64,000 nt of DNA. It comes from Winogradskyella luteola (GTDB taxonomy: Bacteria > Bacteroidota > Bacteroidia > Flavobacteriales > Flavobacteriaceae). The translations under genes and the position numbers were made by a program. The stretch is from assembly GCF_019203985.1 (NCBI RefSeq), contig NZ_JAGSPD010000014.1:16628-80627 (forward strand), in the 5' to 3' direction. The notes under the pieces are model-generated. The model did no database searches, was not told the origin of the DNA, and saw nothing but the letters and a program-made list of their open reading frames with translations. Position 1 is the stretch's first letter, and every line of letters starts with the position of its first letter. Of the stretch, positions 46,162-56,350 are shown in pieces.

Positions 46162-46713
46162 TTAGGCTGATTGCATTAGTTTTTTACGTAAACTTTCTTT
46201 TGCCCTAGAAATTAATGTTCTACAATTTGCATAAGAAATATCCATAATGTCACAGATTTCTTCATAATCGTAGCCTTCAATGAGATGTAGAGTCAAACCC
46301 ATACTATAGTTTGGTTTTAAGGTTTTCATTACGCTCATTATTTGTTTTACTTTATCTGTGTTTTGGCTACGCTCTTCAATGCCGTTGTCGTCTTCAACTT
46401 TGTACACTACCGTTTCTAGAGGCACTTCGTTTTGCTTAGCAGCTTTGTTGTAGTGCGCAATACTATTATTCACTACAATTCGTTTTAACCACGCACCAAA
46501 TAATTTGGTATCCTCTAGTGTATTCAGTTTTGTAAATGCCGTCAAAAAAGACTCTTGCATTATATCCTCAGCCTTAAAAGAATCCTTAATAATCCTTAGG
46601 GCTGTATTATACATGGCTTTGTTATATCTATTGTAAATTTCCAACTGTGCATGTTGGTTACTAGATTTACAAAGCAATAGTAACTGTTCGATATCTTGAT
46701 TGGTTGATTTCAA
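46162..46713 (-). CDS. ECF-type RNA polymerase sigma factor
   Basis: The 183-residue sigma factor has region 2 (about 20-85: YNRYNKAMYNTALRIIKD, DIMQESFLTAFTKL and LFGAWLKRIVVNNSIAHY) and region 4 (about 125-180, with EGYDYEEICDIMDISYANCRTLISRAK). The start is a TTG at 46713 and there is no ATG nearby. It heads a four-gene run with the anti-sigma-like, DUF4097-like and GIN genes, which are likely both its regulator and its targets. Trigger unknown. Confidence 0.93.
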   Translation of the reverse strand: MKSTNQDIEQLLLLCKSSNQHAQLEIYNRYNKAMYNTALRIIKDSFKAEDIMQESFLTAFTKLNTLEDTKLFGAWLKRIVVNNSIAHYNKAAKQNEVPLETVVYKVEDDNGIEERSQNTDKVKQIMSVMKTLKPNYSMGLTLHLIEGYDYEEICDIMDISYANCRTLISRAKESLRKKLMQSA

Positions 46714-46809
46714 AAAACAATTGCTTTACTCCATAGATGAAAGGTTTCGCTAAGTGTTACAGTTTTGATAAAAAAACTTTTAATTTTTTCTAAAGGTAAT
46801 GGCATAACA

Positions 46810-46839
46810 ATTGAATTTATATAGGTGTGAATAACTTTG
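46810..46839 (+). promoter_or_regulatory. Bacteroidota-type promoter for lon
   Basis: ATTG (-33-like) at 46810-46813 and TAACTTTG (-7) at 46832-46839 with 18-base spacing. The predicted leader to the lon ATG is about 100 bases. Confidence 0.55.
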
Positions 46840-46943
46840 AATATCTTATAAACTATTGATATTCAATATAAAGTTAAATATTAATACATTTAAACAAATG
46901 CCAGACTGTGAGTATTTAATGACAGAATGGCTTAAACTATAGC

Positions 46944-49397
46944 ATGGCAAAACAAAAAATTTTAGGACTTGACAGTTTGTCATTTCAGGATTTTGATGAA
47001 AATTCAGAACTAATTCCATTGATGACCCCTGAAGATGAAGAATTGATTAATAGCGAATCTTTACCAGAATCTTTACCTATTTTACCGTTGAGAAATACCG
47101 TATTATTTCCAGGTGTGGTGATTCCGATTACAGCAGGTAGAGATACATCGATAAAACTCATCAATGATGCTAATAAGGGAGGGAAAGTTATTGGTGTCGT
47201 ATCTCAAAAAGATGAAGCGGTTGAAAATCCAACGGCAAAAGATATATACAAAACTGGTACGGTAGCACGAATTTTAAAAGTGCTTAAAATGCCAGACGGA
47301 AACACTACAGTTATTATTCAGGGCAAGAAACGTTTTCAGGTCAATGAGGTCATTGCTGAGAAACCCTATTTAACTGCGACAATTTCTGATTTATCTGAAG
47401 TCAAACCTACTGTCGATAATGAAGAGTTCAACGCAATTATTGATTCTATAAAAGATTTATCGCTCGAAATTATAAAGGAAAGCCCAAACATTCCTACCGA
47501 AGCTACTTTTGCCATTAAGAATATTGAAAGTAACTCGTTCTTAGTGAATTTTGTGTCTTCTAATATGAACCTTAAAGTTGAAGAAAAGCAAGAACTATTG
47601 AAGATCAATGATCTAAAGGAACGCGCCCTTCAAACTTTAAAATACATGAACCTTGAATATCAAAAGCTAGAACTAAAGAATGATATTCAAAGTAAGGTGC
47701 AGAGCGATATGAACCAACAACAGCGTGAATATTTCTTGCATCAACAAATGAAAACCATTCAAGAAGAATTGGGTGGAGGAGTGTCTTCTGGCGAGGAAAT
47801 TGAAGACATGAAAGCTCGTGCCAAGGAAAAACTTTGGGACGAAAAGGTAAAGACCCATTTTGATAAGGAATTGGCAAAAATGCAACGCATGAATCCTCAA
47901 GTTGCTGAATATTCCATTCAACGTAATTACCTAGACTTGTTTTTGGATTTGCCTTGGAATGAATTTAGTGAGGATAAGTTCGATTTAAAACGTGCTATGA
48001 AAATCTTGGATCGCGACCATTTTGGGTTAGACGATGTAAAAAAACGAATTATAGAATATCTAGCAGTCTTGAAACTTCGCAATGACATGAAATCTCCGAT
48101 ACTTTGCCTGTACGGACCACCAGGTGTTGGTAAAACATCGCTAGGTAAGTCTATCGCCGAGGCTTTGGGCAGAGAGTATGTGCGAATTTCATTAGGTGGA
48201 TTACGTGACGAAGCCGAAATCCGTGGACACAGAAAAACCTATATTGGTGCAATGCCAGGGAGAATCATTCAAAGTTTAAAAAAGGCAGGAACATCAAATC
48301 CGGTTTTCGTTTTGGATGAGATTGATAAGTTATCGTCTGGTCATCAGGGAGATCCATCATCTGCAATGTTAGAAGTATTGGATCCAGAGCAAAACAATGA
48401 ATTCTATGACAATTTCTTAGAGATGGGTTATGACTTGTCTAAAGTGATGTTCATAGCAACGTCCAATAGTTTAAATATCATTCAGCCTGCATTACGAGAT
48501 CGTATGGAAATTATAAACGTAACAGGCTATACTATAGAAGAGAAAGTTGAAATTGCCAAACGCCATTTGTTGCCAAAACAATTAAAAGAGCATGGTCTTG
48601 ATACTTCAAACCTTAAAATAGGAAAACCACAATTAGAAAAAGTAGTTGAAGGTTACACACGCGAATCTGGTGTTAGGGGATTAGAAAAGCAAATTGCAAA
48701 AATGGTACGTTATGCTGCTAAAAATATTGCGATGGAGGAGGAGTACAATGTTAAAGTTTCTAACGAAGATGTAATTGAGGTTTTAGGAAGTCCCAGACTA
48801 GAGCGCGATAAATATGAAAACAATAATGTTGCTGGTGTGGTAACGGGCTTGGCTTGGACTAGAGTAGGAGGCGATATTTTGTTTATAGAATCAATACTGT
48901 CAAAAGGAAAGGGAAATCTTTCTATTACGGGTAACCTAGGAAAAGTGATGAAGGAATCTGCAACCATTGCTATGGAATATATTAAAGCCAACGCAGATAA
49001 ATTTGAAATCAATACTGAAGTATTTGATAAGTACAACGTTCATATTCATGTTCCTGAAGGGGCAACTCCAAAAGACGGGCCAAGTGCAGGTGTTACAATG
49101 TTAACTTCTTTAGTATCTTTGTTTACACAGCGTAAAGTAAAGAAGAGTTTAGCAATGACCGGTGAAATTACATTGCGAGGAAAAGTTTTACCTGTAGGTG
49201 GAATAAAAGAAAAAATCCTAGCAGCCAAACGTGCTCGTATCAAAGAGATATTACTTTGTGAGGATAACAAACGTGATATTGAAGAAATTAAACCAGAATA
49301 CCTAAAAGGCCTAACTTTTCATTATGTTAAGGATATGAGTGATGTTTTAGATGTTGCCATAACGAACCAAAAAGTTAAGAATGCGAAGAAACTTTAA
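46944..49397 (+). CDS. lon: Lon protease (endopeptidase La)
   Basis: This 817-residue cytoplasmic ATP-dependent protease degrades misfolded and regulatory proteins. It has an N-terminal LON substrate domain (about 40-245), helical linker, and AAA+ module with Walker [14 protein letters not shown] and Walker [10 protein letters not shown]. The serine protease domain (about 620-810) carries the catalytic Ser in [11 protein letters not shown] and the Lys in [13 protein letters not shown]. Length is typical. The gene's last 17 bases overlap the LysM gene, suggesting linked expression. Confidence 0.98.
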   Translation: MAKQKILGLDSLSFQDFDENSELIPLMTPEDEELINSESLPESLPILPLRNTVLFPGVVIPITAGRDTSIKLINDANKGGKVIGVVSQKDEAVENPTAKDIYKTGTVARILKVLKMPDGNTTVIIQGKKRFQVNEVIAEKPYLTATISDLSEVKPTVDNEEFNAIIDSIKDLSLEIIKESPNIPTEATFAIKNIESNSFLVNFVSSNMNLKVEEKQELLKINDLKERALQTLKYMNLEYQKLELKNDIQSKVQSDMNQQQREYFLHQQMKTIQEELGGGVSSGEEIEDMKARAKEKLWDEKVKTHFDKELAKMQRMNPQVAEYSIQRNYLDLFLDLPWNEFSEDKFDLKRAMKILDRDHFGLDDVKKRIIEYLAVLKLRNDMKSPILCLYGPPGVGKTSLGKSIAEALGREYVRISLGGLRDEAEIRGHRKTYIGAMPGRIIQSLKKAGTSNPVFVLDEIDKLSSGHQGDPSSAMLEVLDPEQNNEFYDNFLEMGYDLSKVMFIATSNSLNIIQPALRDRMEIINVTGYTIEEKVEIAKRHLLPKQLKEHGLDTSNLKIGKPQLEKVVEGYTRESGVRGLEKQIAKMVRYAAKNIAMEEEYNVKVSNEDVIEVLGSPRLERDKYENNNVAGVVTGLAWTRVGGDILFIESILSKGKGNLSITGNLGKVMKESATIAMEYIKANADKFEINTEVFDKYNVHIHVPEGATPKDGPSAGVTMLTSLVSLFTQRKVKKSLAMTGEITLRGKVLPVGGIKEKILAAKRARIKEILLCEDNKRDIEEIKPEYLKGLTFHYVKDMSDVLDVAITNQKVKNAKKL

Positions 49398-50148
49398 GCT
49401 AATCTTGTCGTTTGTTGTTGTTTTATTGGCTGGGGCACTCGCCTTTAGTCAGGAAGACAATAAGATAGAATACAAGGATGTGATTTTGGATGGAAAACCT
49501 GCAAAATTAAATGTTGCTACTGGCGAAATCACTTTTGTTAATCCAAGCGATAAAAAGAAACCAGTTAAGCTTGAAGACAACGTTGCCAAACCTGAAAAAG
49601 AAACTAAAGTAGTAGTAGCTTCAAATCCTAAAGTAGATGATTATTACGTTGTTAAAGAAGGTGAAACACTTCTAGAAATTGCCAATCGTAACAACACCAC
49701 TTTAACAGAACTAAAACGGGTTAACAATTTAGAAACCACTTTGGTTAGTGAAGGGCAACGATTACGAGTACGCAATTTTGATGTCGTTGAAACTGAACCC
49801 AAAGTCTTGCCGATTGTAAAAACAAATGAGAATCATTCCGAATTTCATATTGTAGAACCTGGCGAAACACTATATAGTTTGGCTAAGCAATATGGTTTAA
49901 CGGTAGATAAATTGAAACAACAAAATGGTTTAATATCCAATACCATAAAGGTTGGGCAGAAACTCAATATTTTAGAAACAGACTTAGATCAAGAACTTGG
50001 CCATATATCTGTATGGACAGTTTCAAATGGTGATACTTTATACAGTATTGCCAAAAAAAATGGAACTACGGTTGAGCAAATTAAAAGCTTAAATGGGTTA
50101 ACGAGCAATCTCATTAAAATTGGGCAAAAACTACAGTTAGGACAGTAA
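49381..50148 (+). CDS. Triple-LysM exported protein
   Basis: The 255-residue protein has a signal peptide ([17 protein letters not shown]), a lysine-rich linker, and three LysM domains, beginning [36 protein letters not shown] and [17 protein letters not shown]. LysM domains bind peptidoglycan, so this is a periplasmic cell-wall-binding protein. No enzymatic domain is attached. It overlaps lon by 17 bases and lies 150 bases before porQ. Confidence 0.9.
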   Translation: MRRNFKLILSFVVVLLAGALAFSQEDNKIEYKDVILDGKPAKLNVATGEITFVNPSDKKKPVKLEDNVAKPEKETKVVVASNPKVDDYYVVKEGETLLEIANRNNTTLTELKRVNNLETTLVSEGQRLRVRNFDVVETEPKVLPIVKTNENHSEFHIVEPGETLYSLAKQYGLTVDKLKQQNGLISNTIKVGQKLNILETDLDQELGHISVWTVSNGDTLYSIAKKNGTTVEQIKSLNGLTSNLIKIGQKLQLGQ

Positions 50149-50297
50149 AGGACTTGTCTCACGAAAACTCTTGTGTATTTTGAAATATAAATCAATTTAA
50201 CAGTCAGTTTGACGAATTTGATCAAAATACAAAGCTGGTTAAAAATAAAAAAATCATATCCTCGTTTTAAGATAGATTTAGTTATTTTGCAAAATCT

Positions 50298-51332
50298 ATG
50301 ATTAAGAGGATTACCAACTTATTTTTCTTGCTGTTGGCATTACCAATGTTTGCACAATTGGGTGGTGAGTCTACGTATCAATTTCTTAATTTGGTATCCT
50401 CTCCAAGGCAAGCAGCTCTTGGTGGTAAAATCATAACTAATTTCGATTACGATGTTACAGAAGCCTTATACAATCCTGCATCAATCAATTGGCAAATGCA
50501 CAACCAACTAGCTGTAAATGCTTCAAGTTATTTAGGTGGCATTACATACGGAACTGCTGCGTATGCTTATACTTGGGATAGGCATGTTCAAACATTTCAT
50601 TTTGGCGTAACCTATATCAATTATGGTACGTTTGATGGTTATGATGTCAATGGCAATGCCACAGGAAGCTTTACCGGTAATGAAGCTGCAATTTCAGCAG
50701 GATACAATTATAATATCCCATTTACAGATTTTTATGTTGGTGCGAATGTAAAGGTTATCACCTCATTATTAGAGCAGTATAATTCTATTGGTGGAGCTGT
50801 GGATATAGGTGTAATGTATATTAATGAAAAGTTAGATTTTCATGCGGCATTAACGGTAAGAAATATAGGTACTCAATTCACCACTTATGCTGGTCAAAAT
50901 GAGCCATTACCTTTTGAAGTTAATTTTGGAATGTCACAAACTTTAGAAAATGTACCGATTCGTTGGCATTTGACTTTAGAGAATTTGCAACAATGGCCAA
51001 TCGGAGTGTCAAATCCGGCTAGAGCAACAACAGATTTAGATGGCAATCAAACACAGGAAAAAGTTGGTTTTTTCAACAATGCACTTCGTCATTTAATTTT
51101 AGGGGCTGAATTGTGGCCAGAAAAAGGATTCAATCTACGAGTGGGCTATAACTTTAGACGTGCCGAAGAATTAAGAATTGAAGATCAGCGCAATTTCTCT
51201 GGTATTTCTGCTGGAATTTCCATAAGATTAAACAAGTTACGTTTTAGTTATACCCATGCCAGATATACAAGCGCAGCTAACACTAGCTTTTTCGGACTTC
51301 AAATAGATTTAGACAACAGAAGATGGAGATAG
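50298..51332 (+). CDS. porQ: Type IX secretion system protein PorQ
   Basis: The 344-residue outer-membrane barrel has a signal peptide (NLFFLLLALPMFAQ) and the family opening STYQFLNLVSSPRQAALGG. It ends in strands with LRFSYTHARYTSA. PorQ belongs to the PorQ/PorZ part of the T9SS attachment complex, which helps cargo anchoring at the surface. The porQ-cmk order here is the same as in Porphyromonas gingivalis, supporting the call. Substrates in this window include the T9SS proteins at 13608-15425 and 62686-64000. Confidence 0.9.
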   Translation: MIKRITNLFFLLLALPMFAQLGGESTYQFLNLVSSPRQAALGGKIITNFDYDVTEALYNPASINWQMHNQLAVNASSYLGGITYGTAAYAYTWDRHVQTFHFGVTYINYGTFDGYDVNGNATGSFTGNEAAISAGYNYNIPFTDFYVGANVKVITSLLEQYNSIGGAVDIGVMYINEKLDFHAALTVRNIGTQFTTYAGQNEPLPFEVNFGMSQTLENVPIRWHLTLENLQQWPIGVSNPARATTDLDGNQTQEKVGFFNNALRHLILGAELWPEKGFNLRVGYNFRRAEELRIEDQRNFSGISAGISIRLNKLRFSYTHARYTSAANTSFFGLQIDLDNRRWR

Positions 51333-51424
51333 AAAGGGTAGGTTTTTAGTCCGATGATTATATCTAAAGATGGTCTAAAAAAGTGGTCTTGGTATACATT
51401 TATTATTTAAACTATGTATAAAGT

Positions 51425-52108
51425 ATGAACAAAATTGTTATTGCTATAGACGGATTTTCCTCAACAGGAAAGAGCACTATCGCCAAACAATTGGCAAAGC
51501 AGCTCAACTATATCTATGTGGATACTGGCGCTATGTATAGAGCTGTAACCTATTTTGCACTAGAAAACAATTTAATAGGTGAAGATTTTTTTCATTCTGA
51601 AACATTAATCAAAAAGCTCGATGATATTCATATTACATTCAAGTTTAATGAAGCCTTAGGCTTTGCTGAAGTTTATCTTAATGGCGAACATATAGAAAAG
51701 GAAATTAGAACTCTAAGAGTATCGCAATATGTGAGTCCTGTTGCCACTATTTCCGAAGTACGTCAAAAATTAGTAGAGCAACAGCAACTTATGGGCAAGG
51801 ACAAAGGTATTGTAATGGATGGCAGAGATATAGGTACTGTGGTGTTTCCAGACGCAGAACTAAAAATATTTATGACAGCTTCAGCAAAAACCAGAGCGCA
51901 AAGACGTTACAAAGAATTACTTGAACGTGGACATAATTTGAGTTATGAAGACGTTTTAGAAAATGTTACTACAAGAGATCGTATAGATTCCACAAGAAAA
52001 GATTCCCCTTTGGTAAAAGCTGAAGGCGCTATTGAAATAGATAATTCGGATTTAACTATAGAGGAACAGCTCGACAGTATAATAAAATTAGTTAATGCTA
52101 TCACATAA
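51425..52108 (+). CDS. cmk: Cytidylate kinase
   Basis: The 227-residue enzyme phosphorylates CMP and dCMP. It starts IAIDGFSSTGKSTIAKQLA with the P-loop, then VDTGAMYRAVTYFAL. The NMP-binding insert with DGRDIGTVVFPDAELK is followed by the lid region (TRDRIDSTRKDSPL). Length and order of motifs are normal. It follows porQ with a 92-base gap, as in other Bacteroidota. A hairpin terminator lies directly after its stop. Confidence 0.97.
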   Translation: MNKIVIAIDGFSSTGKSTIAKQLAKQLNYIYVDTGAMYRAVTYFALENNLIGEDFFHSETLIKKLDDIHITFKFNEALGFAEVYLNGEHIEKEIRTLRVSQYVSPVATISEVRQKLVEQQQLMGKDKGIVMDGRDIGTVVFPDAELKIFMTASAKTRAQRRYKELLERGHNLSYEDVLENVTTRDRIDSTRKDSPLVKAEGAIEIDNSDLTIEEQLDSIIKLVNAIT

Positions 52109-52109
52109 A

Positions 52110-52154
52110 AAAAGCGACCTTCGATTACTGAGCGTAGCCGAGGAAGTCGCTTTT
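52110..52154. terminator. Hairpin terminator after cmk
   Basis: AAAAGCGAC and GTCGCTTTT form the outer stem; the inner part contains GATTACTGAGCGTAGCC, which resembles part of the dispersed repeat seen at 22543-22666. It serves cmk and the convergent BON-LysM gene. Confidence 0.75.
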
Positions 52155-52174
52155 ATAATTTTCAAACCTTTTGA

Positions 52175-52552
52175 TTATAGATTAGGAATGATTAATTCCT
52201 GATCTGGGTGGATTAAATCCGGGTTCTTAAGAATATCCGTATTGGCTTCAAAGATGTCTTTGTACTTCATAGCATCACCATAATAGTGCTTGGCTATTTT
52301 TCCTAAAGTTTCACCAGAAGTAACTGTGTGTCTAGCATAAACAGATTCGTCAGCCACCTTTATATCCGCCATTATATCTGAAGGATTATCACCGCCAGCG
52401 GCTTTAATAGCATCCCACAATAAGTTTTTTTCATATTGCGTTTTTGCAGTTCCCCAAATCTTCAATTTTCCATCTTCTACTTTGACATCACCATCTTGAA
52501 TATCTAATGTTTGTCCTAAGTCTAATACCCCTTGGTATTTTTCTCTAACCAT
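52175..52552 (-). CDS. BON-LysM protein (Kbp/YgaU-like)
   Basis: From the ATG at 52552 the product has 125 residues: an N-terminal BON-like domain (about 1-70, with VKVEDGKLKIWGTAKTQYEK) and a LysM domain (about 74-125, HTVTSGETLGKIAKHYYGD). It ends LIHPDQELIIPNL. This is the same two-domain order and ending as E. coli Kbp (YgaU), a cytoplasmic K+-binding protein. There is no signal peptide. The function in this organism is inferred. Convergent with cmk. Confidence 0.82.
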   Translation of the reverse strand: MVREKYQGVLDLGQTLDIQDGDVKVEDGKLKIWGTAKTQYEKNLLWDAIKAAGGDNPSDIMADIKVADESVYARHTVTSGETLGKIAKHYYGDAMKYKDIFEANTDILKNPDLIHPDQELIIPNL

Positions 52553-52689
52553 AATTATTGTTTTTAATTTTAGTGTTAATACGTATTGTAAATATACCAA
52601 ATTATATGCCAAAATTTAACATTTATGGCATCAATCTTTGTACTGTTTGTTATGACACTGGCTTTATCAAAATGTCACATCGTTTAGCA

Positions 52690-52721
52690 TTTGGTTTTCA
52701 GAATAATATATACTACTTTTG
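52690..52721 (+). promoter_or_regulatory. Bacteroidota-type promoter for rpsA
   Basis: TTTG at 52690-52693 and TACTTTTG at 52714-52721 with 20-base spacing match the -33/-7 consensus very well. The transcript would carry about a 110-base leader before the rpsA ATG. Confidence 0.75.
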
Positions 52722-52839
52722 CAGACCTTTTTAGCGACAAAGAAAATATAAAAGGATTTATAAAAACAAAACAAACACTTCTACAGCCTAATCGCTTTAT
52801 TTTCTATAGGTTAGTAGAATACAAATTTTTATTCAGCAT

Positions 52840-54675
52840 ATGTCTGAAAAAGAAACACAACAAGTTGAGGTTGAAACAACCGAGGCAACTACAGTTGAAG
52901 CTCCAGTAGTCTCTGAAGCTCAAGCAAATCCAGAAAAATTCTTAAAGGAGTTCGATTGGCACAATTACGAAGAAGGTATTGAGCAAGTAGCGGACACTAA
53001 ATTAGAAGAATTTGAAAAATTAGTATCTGAAAATTTCGTTGACACTTTAGATGATGAAGTTGTAGAGGGTGAAGTGATTCACATTACCGATAGAGATGCT
53101 ATTATCGACATCAATGCAAAGTCTGAAGGTGTAATTTCTCTTAACGAGTTCCGTTACAACCCAGATTTAAAAGTTGGTGACAAAGTAGAGGTATTAATTG
53201 ATGTACGAGAAGATGCAACAGGTCAGTTAGTATTATCTCACAGAAAAGCTCGTGTCATCAAGGCATGGGATCGCGTAAACAACGCACACGATACTGGCGA
53301 AATTGTAAATGGTTTTGTAAAATGCAGAACTAAAGGTGGAATGATCGTTGACGTATTTGGTATAGAAGCATTCTTACCAGGTTCTCAAATCGATGTGAAG
53401 CCAATTAGAGATTACGATCAGTATGTTAATAAAACTATGGAATTTAAAGTGGTTAAAATCAACCACGAATTCAAGAACATAGTCGTTTCTCACAAAGCAC
53501 TTATTGAGGCTGATATTGAGGAACAAAAGAAAGAAATCATTGGTCAACTAGAAAAAGGACAAGTCTTAGAAGGTACTGTGAAAAACATTACGTCTTATGG
53601 TGTGTTTATAGATCTTGGTGGTGTAGATGGTTTAGTTCATATTACAGATTTATCATGGTCTCGTATCAACCATCCAAATGAGATTGTTGAGTTAGACCAA
53701 AAACTTAATGTTGTAATCCTTGATTTTGATGAAAACAAATCGAGAATTCAATTAGGTCTTAAGCAATTATCTAAGCACCCTTGGGAAGCTTTAGGTGAAG
53801 ATGTAAAAGTTGGTGATAAAGTAAAAGGTAAGGTTGTTGTAATTGCAGATTACGGTGCATTTGTTGAGGTAGAAGAAGGTGTAGAAGGCTTGGTTCACGT
53901 TAGTGAAATGTCTTGGTCAACACATTTACGTTCAGCTCAAGATTTTGTATCTGTTGGTGACGAGATTGAAGCTCAAATCTTAACTTTAGATAGAGAAGAT
54001 CGTAAGATGTCTCTTGGTATCAAGCAATTAACGCCAGATCCATGGACCGATATTACATCTAAGTATCCTGTAGGTTCTAAGCATACAGGTGTTGTACGTA
54101 ACTTTACAAACTTCGGTGTTTTTGTTGAGTTGGAAGAAGGTATTGATGGATTAATCTATATCTCAGATTTATCTTGGACCAAGAAAATTAAACACCCATC
54201 AGAGTTCTGTAATGTAGGTGATAAGTTAGATGTCGTAGTGTTGGAGTTAGACGTAGAAGGACGTAAATTATCTTTAGGTCACAAACAAACTACTGAAAAC
54301 CCTTGGGATAAGTACGAAACTGAGTTTGCTCTAGGTACTTCCCACACTGCTGCTATTACAGAAATAGTGGATAAAGGAGCTACAATAGAATTCAACGATG
54401 ATATTACGGCTTTTGTACCACAGCGCCACTTAGAAAAAGAGGATGGCTCTAAACTTAAAAAAGGTGAAGAAGTAGAATTTAAGATCATTGAGTTCAATAA
54501 AGAATTCAAAAGAGTGGTAGCATCTCATACTGCAGTATTTAGAGAAGAAGAAGCTAAAATCGTTAAGCAAGCTGTTAAGAAGGCAGAAGCGCAAGCGGCA
54601 GAAGCTAAACCAACTTTAGGTGATGCAAACGATGCGTTACAAGCACTTAAAGATAAAATGGACGGGAAGAAGTAA
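52840..54675 (+). CDS. rpsA: 30S ribosomal protein S1
   Basis: The 611-residue protein has an acidic N-terminal tail (about 1-50) and six S1 RNA-binding domains in tandem. The domains start roughly at residues 65, 150, 235, 320, 405 and 490, with motifs such as GTVKNITSYGVFIDLGGVDG and GKVVVIADYGAFVEVEEGVE. It helps mRNA bind to the 30S subunit during initiation. The C-terminus ends in a basic, alanine-rich tail. The start is the ATG at 52840, after a leader of about 110 bases from a good promoter. Confidence 0.97.
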   Translation: MSEKETQQVEVETTEATTVEAPVVSEAQANPEKFLKEFDWHNYEEGIEQVADTKLEEFEKLVSENFVDTLDDEVVEGEVIHITDRDAIIDINAKSEGVISLNEFRYNPDLKVGDKVEVLIDVREDATGQLVLSHRKARVIKAWDRVNNAHDTGEIVNGFVKCRTKGGMIVDVFGIEAFLPGSQIDVKPIRDYDQYVNKTMEFKVVKINHEFKNIVVSHKALIEADIEEQKKEIIGQLEKGQVLEGTVKNITSYGVFIDLGGVDGLVHITDLSWSRINHPNEIVELDQKLNVVILDFDENKSRIQLGLKQLSKHPWEALGEDVKVGDKVKGKVVVIADYGAFVEVEEGVEGLVHVSEMSWSTHLRSAQDFVSVGDEIEAQILTLDREDRKMSLGIKQLTPDPWTDITSKYPVGSKHTGVVRNFTNFGVFVELEEGIDGLIYISDLSWTKKIKHPSEFCNVGDKLDVVVLELDVEGRKLSLGHKQTTENPWDKYETEFALGTSHTAAITEIVDKGATIEFNDDITAFVPQRHLEKEDGSKLKKGEEVEFKIIEFNKEFKRVVASHTAVFREEEAKIVKQAVKKAEAQAAEAKPTLGDANDALQALKDKMDGKK

Positions 54676-54720
54676 TCTTGTTCCTGCGCAGGCAGGAATC
54701 TCATCCTAATAAATCAAAAA

Positions 54721-54747
54721 GCCTCCCGATTTTCGGGAGGTTTTTTT
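54721..54747 (+). terminator. Intrinsic terminator after rpsA
   Basis: CCTCCCGA - tttT - TCGGGAGG stem followed by seven T. Just upstream (54681-54700) is the palindromic CCTGCGCAGGCAGG piece, another dispersed repeat type. Confidence 0.93.
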
Positions 54748-54787
54748 ATTGCATTTGTTTTGTACATTATGACTTTGCGAGAAAAAC

Positions 54788-54818
54788 ATTGCAATCCACA
54801 ATTTTTCATTTAACTTTG
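54788..54818 (+). promoter_or_regulatory. Promoter for pyrR-pyrB
   Basis: ATTG at 54788-54791 and TAACTTTG at 54811-54818 with 19-base spacing. The leader to the pyrR ATG would be only about 20-25 bases, leaving no room for a PyrR-type attenuator. Confidence 0.65.
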
Positions 54819-54843
54819 CCCAACAATAACGTTAGCATACTAC

Positions 54844-55383
54844 ATGAGTCAAAAAGTATTACTTAACTCTAAGGAAGTCAATATAATTCTACATCGATTG
54901 GCTTGCCAACTTATTGAAAGCCACGATGATTTTTCTGAAACCGTATTGATCGGGATACAGCCACGTGGTAAGTTTTTAGCGGACCGTTTGGCGGAGATGC
55001 TAGCTAATGACTACGGGATTAAAAATATTCAGTTAGGCCATTTGGATATTACTTTTTTCAGAGATGATTTTAGACGTAGCGAAAAACCGTTAGAAGCCAA
55101 TACAACAGAAATAGATTTTATAGTAGAAGATAAAAATGTGGTCTTTATAGATGATGTACTGTATACAGGCCGTAGTATTAGATCTGCATTAACAGCAATT
55201 CAATCGTTCGGAAGGCCAAATAATATAGAATTGTTAACATTAATAGACAGACGCTTTAGTCGGCATTTACCAATACAGCCTAATTATAAAGGGCGGCAAG
55301 TAGATGCAATCGACAACCAGAAGGTAAAAGTCAATTGGGTTGAGAATGAAGGAGAAGATGCGGTATATTTAATTGATAAATGA
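54844..55383 (+). CDS. pyrR: Bifunctional PyrR: pyr regulator / uracil phosphoribosyltransferase
   Basis: The 179-residue protein has the PRTase fold with GIQPRGKFLADRLAEML, HLDITFFRDDFRR, and the PRPP loop VVFIDDVLYTGRSIRSAL. It ends in GRQVDAIDNQKVKVNW. In Firmicutes PyrR binds pyr mRNA and also converts uracil to UMP; here the enzymatic role is expected and the regulatory role is unproven. It is the first gene of a transcript with pyrB, whose ATG is 35 bases beyond its stop. Confidence 0.94.
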   Translation: MSQKVLLNSKEVNIILHRLACQLIESHDDFSETVLIGIQPRGKFLADRLAEMLANDYGIKNIQLGHLDITFFRDDFRRSEKPLEANTTEIDFIVEDKNVVFIDDVLYTGRSIRSALTAIQSFGRPNNIELLTLIDRRFSRHLPIQPNYKGRQVDAIDNQKVKVNWVENEGEDAVYLIDK

Positions 55384-55417
55384 TAAAAGCCAAGAACCGA
55401 AAGCTAAAAGAAATAAA

Positions 55418-56347
55418 ATGAGCGAACTAAGTGTAAATCACTTACTGGGAATTAAATATCTTACCAAACAAGATATAGAATTGATTTTTGAGACAGCAGA
55501 TCAGTTTAAAGAGGTTATCAACAGACCGATTAAAAAAGTCCCTTCACTTAGAGATATAACGATAGCCAATCTGTTTTTCGAAAACTCCACACGTACAAAG
55601 TTATCTTTTGAATTGGCCGAAAAACGACTTTCAGCAGATGTTATTAACTTTTCGGCTTCACAATCTTCAGTTAAAAAAGGTGAGACTCTAATTGATACCG
55701 TAAATAACATTCTATCGATGAAAGTAGATATGGTTGTAATGCGCCATCCTAACCCGGGAGCTGGTGTGTTTTTATCCAAACATGTCGATGCGAGTATTAT
55801 AAATGCAGGTGATGGTGCACATGAGCATCCTACACAGGCCTTGTTGGATTCCTACTCTATTAGAGAAAAATTAGGTAGTGTAAAAGGCAAAAATGTCGTT
55901 ATTGTTGGAGATATTCTGCATAGTAGAGTAGCACTTTCAAATATTTATGCCTTACAACTACAAGGTGCTAATGTAATGGTTTGTGGACCAAAAACGTTGC
56001 TTCCAAAATACATTAAAGAACTTGGCGTAAAAGTTGAAACCAATCTTAAAAAAGCATTGGAATGGTGTGATGTGGCCAATATGCTCAGAGTTCAGAACGA
56101 GCGTATGGATATTAGTTATTTTCCAACCACAAGAGAGTACACACAACAGTTTGGGGTCAATAAAGAATTGTTGGACGGTTTAGACAAGGATATTGTAATT
56201 ATGCATCCAGGGCCAATAAATCGCGGAGTAGAGATTACGAGTGATGTGGCGGATTCTAAACAAGCCATAATTTTAGATCAGGTAGAGAATGGAGTAGCCG
56301 TGAGAATGGCTGTTATTTACTTATTGGCTGCTAAAATTAAACAGTAA
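55418..56347 (+). CDS. pyrB: Aspartate carbamoyltransferase catalytic subunit
   Basis: The 309-residue enzyme joins carbamoyl phosphate and aspartate in pyrimidine synthesis. From the ATG at 55418 it shows FFENSTRTKLSFELAEKRL (carbamoyl phosphate loop), HPTQALLDSYSI and MHPGPINRGVEI. The open frame extends back to 55373 but crosses the pyrR stop region without conservation. No regulatory pyrI subunit is adjacent. A small protein gene and rnz follow at 3-base gaps, so this is one operon with pyrR. Confidence 0.96.
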   Translation: MSELSVNHLLGIKYLTKQDIELIFETADQFKEVINRPIKKVPSLRDITIANLFFENSTRTKLSFELAEKRLSADVINFSASQSSVKKGETLIDTVNNILSMKVDMVVMRHPNPGAGVFLSKHVDASIINAGDGAHEHPTQALLDSYSIREKLGSVKGKNVVIVGDILHSRVALSNIYALQLQGANVMVCGPKTLLPKYIKELGVKVETNLKKALEWCDVANMLRVQNERMDISYFPTTREYTQQFGVNKELLDGLDKDIVIMHPGPINRGVEITSDVADSKQAIILDQVENGVAVRMAVIYLLAAKIKQ

Positions 56348-56350
56348 AGT

